Shown piece by piece: positions 1 to 11,400 of a stretch of DNA of 64,000 bases. The stretch's first letter is position 1. Each line of letters opens with the position of its first letter. The stretch spans positions 1,240,001 through 1,304,000 of the forward strand of contig JASANH010000626.1 of NCBI GenBank assembly GCA_030248295.1. The letters are read 5' to 3'. Below the pieces are notes generated by a model that was given only the letters and a program-made list of their open reading frames with translations, was not told the DNA's origin and searched no databases. A program made the position numbers and the translations under genes. Source of the stretch: Mesodorylaimus sp. YZB2_4. Taxonomy: Eukaryota > Nematoda > Enoplea > Dorylaimida > Dorylaimidae.

Positions 1-3000
1 TCGATTATCAATACGCTGAAACAGACCAATAAATCGAGGAGATAAACAAGTAAACAAAGTGCCCATACCGTCTGAGCCGGTGCTTTGATTGAGCGAATCG
101 CGTAAGTCCAACAATTGGGTCACAAATCTTGGTTTCATCCAAAAGAACTAAACCACATTGCGATTCTTTGTTTTGAACAGTTTCCACCGCATTCAAACAA
201 AGCTCCAAAGCGACAGCGGAACGCTCCACAATCTCCTGAAACGAATCAGATTTCTAACCTCCACGCTATGAAATATTTCAAGCCTCGACATGCCTTGCTC
301 GATGTTCCATCCGAGCTTTGCAACTGCCTCTCCAACGCATCGAGATACCCATGCCTTAGAAAGGACAGCGGAATTCAATCATCGTAATATAAAACTGCCA
401 GACAAGGCCACTTACTCACGAACTAATTTTAGCTCAGCGCCCATTTTTTCTCCATCCAGTACGCAGCATTTACTCTCCAAATCTTCCACAGGCTCGACCA
501 CATTCAAACTCTGTCCGCCGGACAGAAATGCCACAGCCAGTCTTTGATTCGTCCGATGCAGCTGGCACTCTCGCATCATTGCCTCCACTACGTGTCGAAA
601 ATGCTGGACCATCTCCACTGGACGGGCAGCGTACTTGTTCTTAGTGATGTATTTCGATTGAACAACGGGAGTCCAATCGTATATCGGCTTCGACGGCGTG
701 AACGTTGGCCGCTCCAATTTGACCAATATTCCGTCCAAGGCCGCTGACAATGCTCTCATCGATGACCACTTCGGCCTCAACTGCCAGGCGAGGTTCAACA
801 AAACATCGGCCAGGCTCGAATCGATGGGTTTCTTCAACTGACTGGGCAATGCTGGACAGTGGTCCCCCAGCAAGGCGCGCAGTGTCATGGCGACACCTTC
901 GGCCAACGAGTCCAAGCAATAGCCGCCTTCGAGCACGACGCACACTCGTCCACTGGCCAACGGCAATAGCATTCGAGTCAGGTGCCCGTAACACAGCGGC
1001 GACACTTCCATACGCCCTTCGGGACACCCCACAGCAGCATCGTAGCCAGCACTAACAATGATCAACTCCGGGTCGAATTCGGTGGCTAACGGCAACAGCA
1101 CGTGTGCAAATATGGCCAAATACTCGGCATCGCCCATTCCAATCTTATTCAATGGCACGTTCACATTAAACCCTTCGCCCGGCCCCGATCCAACGTAGTC
1201 CCAATTCGATTCGCGCAAATTCGGCCAAAATCTGCCCTGCTCGTACCTACCATGAAAGAAGCTGTGCCTAGTTACCAAAGCTGGCATCAAGACTCACCTA
1301 TGTATCGAGAAATACAATACCCTAGGGTCGTCGTAGAAGGCTCGTTGAGTTCCTTGGCCGTGATGTCTGAAACAGGCAGCAATGTTAGCACGAACCCCCA
1401 CACAACTCAATCCCACTTACACATCCCAGTCCACAATCAGTATCCGTTTCAATCGATGCACTTCCAGAGCCATTTTCGCTGCAATGACTACATTATTGAA
1501 AATACAAAATCCGTTAATTTCTGCCTTCATGGCGTGATGACCAGGCGGGCGAACCAGCACCATTGTGTTTCTACATTGGCCATTCAATATTGCTTTCACC
1601 GCGTCCACTGTCGATCCAGCAGCGATCAAGGCCGATTCGTAAGTGTGGTCATTCACATACACGTCGTCGAAATCGCCCGAAAGAGACTCCAACTCGGCTT
1701 CATTCAAGTTCGGTGTCTCCGATAATTTCTCTACCAAATCCATATCGTGGTAATGACCCACTTCCGACACATCCGCCCTTCGTGGTGGAATAGGAATGCA
1801 TCGATCCATCAAACCGCGTTCACGGATCTTTTGCAAGGACGTGGTCAAACGAGCCGGGCATTCGATGTGATTCGGATCCCACGGACAATAATGTTTGGAC
1901 GACACGTATTCTTCGTACACTAATCCCGTTCGGGACGACGAGATGGACGAACTGTCTTGACCAGAGCCCTCTGCAATCTGTAATTGTTCTTGAATATCGG
2001 CCGACAATTTTTTGATAGCCCGTACAGTCTCCGCAGCCTCCTCGATAACGGCTTCCACATCCATTTTCTCGGCAGGGCGCAAGCTTGTCCAGAACTCGCT
2101 CAACACATCGATCGTGTCCTTGATTATCTTTCGAGCCCCTTCCGAGCACGGCTTGATCGTATCATCCGGTTCGACAGGGTCTTCTCCGAGCAGCACGCGA
2201 ACGCAGGCGGCCATGGACGCGCTGATCGAAGTCAAATTATATCCACCTTCCAAGGCCAACACCATACGTCCGTTGGCCAAGGTGGCTAGCATCGACGTCA
2301 TTTGAGCAAAGCCATAGGGCGACACACGATAGCCGCCCAGTGGGTCTCCACGAGCTGCGTCGAAACCAGCCGAAACGAGCACCAATTCGGGCTTGAATTC
2401 ACAAGCCACTGGCATGACGATCTGGAAAGGTAAGGTCCTTCTGGGCTCCAGGACAGACCAGATAGACCACTATTACGATCACAGCCATGACACTGCTAGG
2501 CGGTGAAAGAGGGCGTCGTCAAGGGACAAGCAGACCAGCACAACTCACCTTCTTGAACGCCTCCAAATATTCCCCATCGCCGATTCCTTTCCCGTTCCAA
2601 GGAATGTTCACGTTGAAGCCGCGGCCAGCGCCCTCGCCAATGTCCGTATAATTGTTCAGTTCGTTTGACGGGAAAAATCGGCCGTGATCGTAACGATGCA
2701 ACGAAATATACAAAACAGTAGGATCCGTCCAGAAAGCCGACTGCACACCGTTTCCGTGGTGCACCTGGAAATAGATACATTATTCTGACTTTTTCCAAGC
2801 GGTGCAGGCAGGTGTTGGAAATGGCCGCTAGCCTCACCCGCCAACTCTAGGCGTCTGAGCTTTTTCCTGGGACACCCCCATTGGGCACAAACAAGGGACA
2901 CAGGATGCCCCCTACGCATGCTTCACGAGTACCCACCGATGTCAGAGAGATGACGACTACCAAGACAGCCCTTTCTCTGGTTTCTTCAGCAGCCTAACAA

Positions 3001-3853
3001 CCACTTTTAACAACTTTTAAAATTTAGAAATGGCGGGAAAAATCGGGTGAATCACCTCCCCCAGATCTAAACTCGTCATCCTCCCCCGCCAGAAACGACT
3101 TACATCCCAATCCAGTATCAGTATCTTGCCGATACCCAGCATCTTCTTGGCATAGCGCGCAGCGACTGCCACATTGTTCAAGAAACAGAACCCATAGGCG
3201 GCGTCAGGCTCGGCGTGGTGGCCGGGTGGTCTGATCACAGCCGCCCCATTCAACGCACGTCCATCCACAACCGCGTCCACGCACTCCAGCAAGTTGCCAC
3301 AGGCCAGCAAGGACGCTTGCCAAGTGTCGTAGCAGGCATAGATCGAATTCCATTTCTGCTGCCACTGCCTCAATTCATCGATTTCCATACGCGTCGTGTT
3401 GGAAAATTCTTGCACGTACGATTCCTCGTGGATCAACAGAATCTCTTCTATGGTAGCCATTCGTGACTTGACTCGAACGCATCGATCGACCAATCCTTCT
3501 TCTTTCAATTTTTCAAAAATTCGCTCAATTCTTTCAGGTCGTTCAGGGTGATTCATCATTTCCGGGCATTTGTGCAACATGCACCGTTCCTCGTAGGCCA
3601 AACACGTCTTATTGTCGGGTCCTGGTTCCCGTTTCTGTTTCTTCGGTTCCTCAACTTGACAAGACTTGGATGCCTCTTCCATATGCACATCGGTCGCCGA
3701 CCCACTCGCCACAGCTCCTTGACTCTGAGGCGTCTGATTTAATCGTGGCGATCGACGAATCTGATGATTTCCATTTTTCGAATTCTGGCCACCTCCATTT
3801 CCTTGCCTCGATCTAGGCATTTTCGATTCTCCTACAACCTCTCGTCCAGACAT
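1..3853 (-). CDS. HDAC6: HDAC6-like tandem-domain histone/tubulin deacetylase, 3' end cut by window
   Basis: Class IIb zinc deacetylase; HDAC6 family members deacetylate tubulin and other cytoplasmic proteins. Exons I can splice: 3104-3853, 2549-2764, 1421-2421, 1298-1366, 420-1246, giving about 954 residues from ATG 3853. A basic, disordered N-terminus of about 80 residues precedes deacetylase domain A (residues ~85-425), with [28 protein letters not shown] and LEGGYNL. A roughly 90-residue linker leads to domain B (~495-880), with [28 protein letters not shown] and LEGGYCL. Both domains lie in one continuous spliced frame (exon 3 holds the end of A and the start of B), so they are not two genes. 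By my comparison with remembered human sequence, A resembles catalytic domain 2 and B domain 1, the reverse of the usual order. In B the usual zinc-ligand Asp of the GDP motif is Cys. A donor follows position 420; downstream exons are unresolved and no ubiquitin-binding zinc finger is visible before the window ends. The start lies 173 bases from the stop of the upstream SLC35C1 gene. Confidence 0.92.
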
Positions 3854-4026
3854 CTACCATTGCCAGAACCGGATCAAGTAGACAGGCAGGAAACCAATCA
3901 TCCAGAGCCTCTAACAGTCTATAAAACACTTTACTTCACACAACACAAGAGTACGACTAGTCAAAGTGCAAGTCGTGACCAAAAGACACCAACAGCAATC
4001 GAAAGCTTCATTTCCAAACCAAGGTT

Positions 4027-6844
4027 CTACTTCTCATCCCTCCCACTATTTATATCAATCTTGTGCGCTGGCTCAGGCTTCTCAGGTTTGTGCGATTGTG
4101 ACTTTCCAAGCAAGAATCTAGCCTTCATTTCGTGTTGTTTGACCCAAGTATAGGCGGCCGATCCGATCAGAACCACCGAATTACTCAGCCACCACAGGAA
4201 TGGTTTGTACTCGTTGTAATAGACCACAGCCAACACAGTTTGGGCCGCCGCTTTCGCCGTACCACTGATATTATGCGTGAGTGCCGATGTGACTTCGATC
4301 TGCAAGCCTGTGACATAGCCCATGGCGAACCCGAACACTCCACTCAACGACATCAATGACCAAAATTTCAAATCGTAGAAATGCTCAAATAACCCGAGCA
4401 GACGGAATTCGTTGTTCAAGAACATCAACGGGATAAAAATAAGGCAAGCATTAATGTTATTGTACATGGTAAGCTGCCAAATATTGCCTTTCACCAACGG
4501 AAGCATCTTCTTCGTATAAATAGCGTTCAACGCCACGCATAGACTGGCCAACACGCCATAAACCACACCAGCAATCGACAACGAACCTACAACGCGGGTG
4601 ATTGAAAAAGACCGACTTTGGTTACCCTGAGAAATTTTGGTCAAATCACAGGACAGTCTTAATCCTACCCTCCATCGACAGTATGATATGGCTGCCCTAA
4701 CTTTGGGACATGTTCTACATGATTGCGGAGGTGGCCCCTGGGGCCCCGAGGTACTCCTACCAGTATATGTAGATATTCCTCGGGCACCAGGGCACCAGGT
4801 CTATTTCTCAGGCCACACAGCAGGAATCCAGGACTACGACAAACACGAGACCCACACGACCCCAGGAAAGACCCAATACTATGACCCCAGAGGACGGAAA
4901 TACATACCAGCGACGTCTTCCTGATCCACTCCTAATCCGTAACCTCCGATAATAATCCCGCAGCAAGCAATGGCTCTCCAGGACGTCGTCTCACCCAGGA
5001 CGATGTAAGTGCATATCTAAAAGAAGACGCATTTACGGGGTCTCAAACGGAAGCGTTTTATCCCTACCCCCAATAAGAAGACGATGGGCTCAAAAAACTA
5101 AGTAAATAATCTCAAACAAATGCCGCTAGCGCATGTTTTTGTTGTAAAATATAGCTAGAAATACAGTTTCTTCGCCAAAAAAGTCAAATTTAGTTTAGAA
5201 ATTTAAATGCATGGGATTTGCTCCAAGGCCCCTCCCCGGCATCCTGATCTTGCCCATACAGGAGACACGGCTAACGTGCAATCGATCGTCATAAGACAAC
5301 TGTAATCTGGCACATTTCTAGCTCGCATAGACTTACCACATTGAAAACGGTGGTCAGTGAACGACCGATATAATAAAACGATACGCCTACGTATTTCAGG
5401 CATAAACTATTGAAGGCAATCATCGCCACGAAAACGAATGATAACGGCAGAAACTAAAACGAAAAAAGTCGTATAATTCATCATACAAAATTCAAATAAA
5501 GGCAAAACGCTATTCGAGTCTAATCAAGCTTAAAACTAGTTTCTCCATCAGCTGCAAACAGACTCAGTTCTATAATTGCTCCGACACAGTACCTAGTACT
5601 AATCAATCAGTACCGCAGCTATGCTGTGCTCAAGTTAGAAAAGTTAGCTATTGCAAACATAGACTACTGTGCTCTAGACCTAATGCGTCCCCGCCTATAT
5701 TCCCTTCCAAAATATAGACCAGCTTCCAGTCGGTATCAGAATACGATGTTCGCATTTTGTCGTGGCAACTGCGAAGAGTCACTCAATTTGGGCAGTGGCC
5801 AAGTACAAAACCAGACTCGACGTTCTATGCAGAGCAGCGCCTGGTTTTGCAAGTGAATTCAAAGAAACCAATTGATTTCAAAAAAAGTGACGGTCGACAT
5901 TTCAAAATACACAGCTAAATGCCATCAGGAATTTTACCGCAAGCGCAGGAAGCGTCGTGATAAGCAGTTTTTTCGGTGTATCATCGGCCTTTGCGAATAC
6001 CAACACCTGCAGAATCGGTATCGGTGTACCGACCGATATAGACATGCCCCAGCGATTCATCCCCATTCTCACAAGTGCCAGATTCGTAAACCGAGTAAGG
6101 AATTGATCCCAAACAAAACCCACAAATTTCTGATATCCCAATAGTGAATTTCGCTTACCGAAACTAAAATTTTTCTATCCACATTAAAACCGGGAAACGA
6201 AACGAAACCAGGGAATCGTTTCCCCACGACTCCTAATCCCACTAATAATATCAAGGTAACGACGCATTGATACCAAGTCACGAACAACGGTGCATCGAGC
6301 TAAAAATAGAAATATCATTGCACGAAAAAAGATCCATCATGTCCTCAAACTCACCTTCAAGTCATCGCTGCTCAATAAATATTTATTTAGAAATACTAAT
6401 GTGATCGAAACGAACCTAAAAATCAAAGGATTTTAATTGCATCCATGGGCTCCGCTGTCATTTGTCGAGTACTGTCTCGATTCTCGAATTGGTCTCTTTC
6501 TTTTTGCTCCGAAAAAATCTTTTCTCACTCTTCTCAACCCACTATTCATTTTTCCCTTCCCATGCACATGTCATCTCGGTGTCTTCTTCGCTCCTTACAC
6601 TTTTCAAAATTCACAGAATAAATGAACTCACAAAAATACCCGGAATTCTCAAATGTCAAAACCTCAGAGCGAATTTCTTTCCCAAACCCGGACGGGCCCG
6701 GACCCGGACTTACCAATAAAGCGATACGGCGACAACAATTTTCAAGTATTGTGCGCTAAGGAGATCCCGATTGGAAGTGCTCGAAGGCGGCATAGTTTCA
6801 GTCGATAGCGGCTCAGAAGATTCCGATTTCTCTTCGGTTGGCAT
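4027..6844 (-). CDS. SLC35C1: GDP-fucose transporter of the Golgi (SLC35C1)
   Basis: Multi-pass nucleotide-sugar antiporter that imports GDP-fucose into the Golgi lumen for fucosylation. Six exons splice in frame: 6714-6844, 6355-6415, 6159-6299, 5337-5453, 4908-5016, 4027-4586, giving 372 residues (human is about 364). Family-typical stretches include [26 protein letters not shown], the glycine-rich [14 protein letters not shown] and, in the last exon, [20 protein letters not shown] followed by [21 protein letters not shown] 6844 begins a short Ser/Glu-rich cytoplasmic tail before the first helix. The C-terminus is charged and Lys/Pro-rich, as expected for a cytosolic tail. Intron 3 (5454-6158) is 705 bases and I see nothing coding in it. 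The gene lies immediately upstream of HDAC6 on the same strand. Confidence 0.95.
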
Positions 6845-8427
6845 CACAACTAAATTCGATTCTAACCAAAGTTCTCTTTATAAAATTATAAAATTCCAAT
6901 TCCAAATTCCAAATGACCGCCACGTCGGTTTCGCACATGGCGGTCTACAGCAGAAAATATGGTTTCAGATAAGAGCATACTGTATATTGAACAAGAAAGA
7001 CAGCATCATGATCCCACCCCAACTACGAACCATAAAATCACAAAAAGCATACAAAACATGTCAAAAATATCAAATGTGACCAAAGACAACTACACTGTTT
7101 ACAATACAACCAAGCCTAGGAACTGGTGTCTACACCCGAAACGAACAGAAGACGAATGCCTATCGCGGTTTATCATAGAGAACATCTTCGAATAATCAAA
7201 TTTACAAAAACGATCGATCCCCGCCCCTCTCTAGGATCACGGTGTGGGGAACCGTTCCAGCAACTGGCGATTCTCCTGGGCCATTCCTCGCATTTCCTGT
7301 ATCTCCTTCACCATGGACAAGAACCTGCAAGACAAAGTTGTTTGCGGCCGCGTGCTGTCAGCTAATGTACAGGGTATCCCTGGTATTCTCTAGCGTTCGT
7401 TCGGGATCGGGACCGGGATTCAGTCAGTCCTGGTCGGGATCGGCAGTTGATGGCGGAATCACTCGATCCGACTTGCACTTGAGCAAGATAGGTATTTATC
7501 TGGCAGTAGATAAGGCTGACTGACTGACTGTTAGCTTTGGACCCAGTCCTCGTTTTTCACAAGCGCCTTGGTTTGGGACACGGCCGCATTAAACGGCTGA
7601 CTACACATAAGACTCAGCCTAGCGGTCAAGGCGTCAGCCTCTCACGCTGGGTCGCATTTACAGGGAAGGGTTCGACTCCCGCCTGGGTAAAAAGTGATTG
7701 TCAAAGATGTGTTCCCTACCCCTCGAAGTGAGCTGTGTGTTGCTTGGCTATGAATGAAGTATGACATGATGTGATACTTTATGCATCCCCAAATGACGTG
7801 TAGTTCTGCAGGTATCTGGCAGTTTTAACAATGACCTGCGCGTCAAGTTTTATCTGAATTTATGATGGTACCAGCAACAGAAGGTATAGTCCTGGCAGCA
7901 TGGCTATATAAGCGGCCTGCACATAAGTAGAGTCGAGATTCAAGATGTCCCCAAGTCCAAAGGTAGCATACCGTCAGCCAGCCATTCAGCTGAAAAATAC
8001 GTAAGCCCCCTTCGTTTTAGATTGGCAGACTAACTAAATCTTCTCGATGTGAGAAACATACCCCAAAATTTGGCTCAAAACTGTCGTCCTCAGTCGGAAC
8101 AGAACTGCGGCCTCCAGGTCAGGGTTGCTGGCCCAAACCATCTGAGCCACATGAGCTGTTTCTGCTTTCTCCGCTCATGCGCTAGCTGGCTAAAGTCAAA
8201 ACGTGGCTTCGGCATTATTGCAATCCCGACCCACTTTTATCAGGATCAGGATCCCGAACGAACGCGAACCTCACTAGGGATGGCGTGATGTAGGGACAGA
8301 ACTCATTCGGTCAGCCCCAGCCCCTTGGGAAGGGATATCGTACTTGCGACCGCTCACCAGAGGACTCAAGCCCACGTCACTCTGGTCATCTCACAATGCC
8401 GCGGAAATGCGACCGTGACCAAGGTAC
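6845..8427. other. Intergenic region between SLC35C1 and the TBK1-like gene
   Basis: I see no gene here. It contains a tRNA-derived SINE copy (7611-7785, listed separately) and GC-rich runs built from GGGATC/CGGG words around 7395-7445 and 8235-8270. The TBK1 3' untranslated region must lie in the right part, and the promoter of SLC35C1 just right of 6844; no clear TATA box was recognised. Confidence 0.6.
7611..7785 (+). repeat. tRNA-derived SINE, copy 1
   Basis: The head looks like a class II (long variable arm) tRNA: AGCGGTCAAGGCGTC for the D-arm, an anticodon arm CAGC-CTCTCAC-GCTG, and a T-arm GGGTTCGACTCCC followed by GCCTGGGT. These are also internal A-box and B-box-like Pol III promoter elements. 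The body after the tRNA part (GATTGTC, ATGTGTTCCC, TTGGCTAT, TATGACATGA in order) recurs in the copy at 62945-63118. This shows a dispersed family rather than a tRNA gene. The acceptor stem is imperfect. Confidence 0.75.
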
Positions 8428-11400
8428 TTACGAATTGGCGACTTGAATGGACTGAATGGCATCGGTGTTCAACGGAGCAGCCGCACGTGCAGCAGGTTCC
8501 GAGATCGATGACACGCCATTGGCCTGCGATGCATGTGGCAGCGGATGATTGGCCGATTGCGTCTCAATCGGCATCTAAAGAGAACACCATCAGGCCCTCC
8601 AATTACGGCACCCTTCACTCCTCACCTTGTCTAAAGACGCGTCAAACGCGCGTATGATTTCTTCCATATTCCGCACTCCAATCTCAACTTGTGCCAACAT
8701 ATTCGACAGCTTGATTGCCTCTCTAAAATCGCAAAACCAGCTGCTTGATCACAAATCCCGCACTCAAGAAACCCTCTCCTCACTTTAAATATTTCAAAAC
8801 ATTTTGAACAATCTTTTTGAAACGTTCATCTTCTTCGACGCTCAATTTCTCTTTGCACCATTCCCAATAGCTCTGCAACTGCTTCCTGCAAAATTTAACC
8901 CCACTCCTGATCACATGACCCATCGGTCGATAAATTCTTACTCACTTTTGCAAACCGTGCCACTTCAATTCATTATGATACGTATCCTGATTCTGGTCCA
9001 CTAAAATCACAAAACTGATTTTTCAATCACCAGAGACATCGCCGAAGAGGACTTACGCCGCATAGCTTTATCCGTTCGAAACTGCACATAAATGGCCTCC
9101 AGCTTGCTTATCATCTGTTCCATGGCCAATGCCCTAAAAATCAGACTTCCTGCAACAAGCATGCACCCCTTACAACGCGTCGCATACTCTTGTTTCTCCG
9201 CATCCACTGACAAGACGGGCGCATCCAAGTTCGAAAATTCCATGCCAGCTGCTTTCATATTCAGCATCTCTCTCTCTTGCGTCGACATGGCTTGCGTTAT
9301 TTGACAAGCGCTGGAATGCTTAGCAGCAAGAAGCCCGCGGGACGAGGCCGAGCACCTGAAATTGCGTGCTAATAATAAAAAAGAATAGAAAATTGCAGAA
9401 ACTTGACTTACAGCTTATCAATCAACTCCAATCGTTTCTGCATGACGGACCAAGAGAATTTCCACGGCGACCACTCTTGACCGATCGAATTGTAGCGGAG
9501 TCCCAGACGCGTCCTACAAACTCAAGTAAATCAAATCTGTATGCCCGCCCAACACAGCACATACTTCATTTCGTTGGCCGTATCCACAAGAGCCCGACGA
9601 ATCGAACGACGGGTTCTCACTTGCACATCAATCCAATGAGCAGCACTCAAACACGTCTTCGCTGCGTCCGCGTCCCAATCCAATGTCGGGCGCTCGTGCA
9701 CAACAAAGACTGGGTCCAAAGCTAAAATCGAGCCGCCATATCCACCCGCACTCTGTCAGAGAAAACCCTATCTTACGCAATCCAATCTGAACACCAGATC
9801 GAGGCATTCCGCCACCAACAGGCACCAAAATCACCGGATATTTCTGCTCACGCAAAAAATCCGCCATATCCCAAATCTCATCTTCCAGAACCACTGCTCC
9901 CATCACCACATCGTAATCATCAATCGAACAACCAAGTTGAGCCGAAACTTCTTCTCGAAACAACGAGTAGCTAAAATTAAGTGCGCTCGAAATAAGATCG
10001 TTCCAACTGGTCGAAACGCCTCACCTCGCCGTACGATCCAAATATACCGTTCTGTAATTGAGTTCTCCCAAAACGTAAAACTTGATCATAACCTTAGACA
10101 ATATTTTCCCAGCTTCAGTGAAGTAATGCTCGTAAGTCCACAACAATCCTTCCCTCGATTCTAGAAGACCAGCCAGTAACTTCGTTATCGGTGGTCGGAG
10201 ACCGCTAAAAGTCAATAGATGCAGTTTTGCTGCTAGACTGAAATTTTGCAGAGAATTCTTGCTTACCTGGACAACAAGCAGTGAAAAGGCAGTTCTCGTT
10301 TGTAATTGATCGGGCCATTTTCAGTTTCTTGATATCCCGCAATGACGCCACTTTCTTTCTGCGTCATCATTTTGTGCCTAAAGATAATTCATTTTGCCCC
10401 TTGTTTATCTTCTGATCAAGTATGGACAAGGAGGGAAGGGGGGGGGGTAAATCCTCCCTTGTTAGGCCGGCCAGGACACTGAACCCTTCCTCTCAAACTC
10501 CCTAGCTTCAGTGAAGTAATGCTCGTAAGTTCACAACAGTCCTCCCCTCGATTCTAGAAGAGCAGCCAGGAACTTCGTTATCAGTGGTCCTCAGGTCCAG
10601 CAGGAAGGAAGAAAAGGAAGCAAGCAAAAGAGATCAAATTGTATCCGGGCTGGACAAAGACCTGACCTGACTGACCAAGCCCAGGCCTCCAAGCACAGGC
10701 CAATTGTCCGGCCAGCCTACAGTACTGTACGTAAACAGTCATACAACTCACTCACTCACTCGACTCGACCAAAACCTAACCTGGCCTGTCACAAAGGCGA
10801 TCAGATCAGGCTTAGGCGATCTGATCTGATCTGATCTCTACCCCTCCCCCAACCCAGCCGACTTTGCCTATACTAGCTTCTGATCTCTGATTTACTTACA
10901 TAACTTCCTTATTTTTCCTCCCACCGTACGGGCGAAACGGCAGCAGGGCAGTTGCCGTTTGATACAGCGTGGCGCCAATAGACCACAGATCGCTCGTTGC
11001 CGCAAATACGCCGTTTGGACCACCAAGCATCGCTCGACCAAAAATATTCGGATTCTAAAGTAAATTTGACTGCAATCCAACGAAAACTGAGACTCGAACG
11101 AAAAGCCACTCACCAAGTATTCCTCTGTCCCAACGATCGTCATGAACTGACCGTTTTCTTCACAAATTCGAGCCGCTCCGAAATCGCAAAGTTTATACAA
11201 TATCTGGCCATCAGAAGTGATAGTTTTCAAAATATTTGAAGGCTTCCAATCACGATGAATAATTTTATTTTCATGAAGGTAGCGCAAGCCATTTGCTAAA
11301 GCCAGAAGAGTATAATCTAGAGTCCTCTCGAACGGTCATCGACAGTCTTACTCATGTGCGAAAATACTAACAGGAACTGCGATTCGTTTAAACCAAAACG

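Noticed and set aside
1102-1725. A 207-residue plus-strand open frame
   Set aside because: It is the opposite strand of the HDAC6 second domain and has no recognisable domain.
7611-7690. A functional tRNA gene
   Set aside because: The acceptor stem is mismatched, the anticodon loop would read CTC in a class II body, and the body sequence repeats elsewhere, so it is a SINE head.
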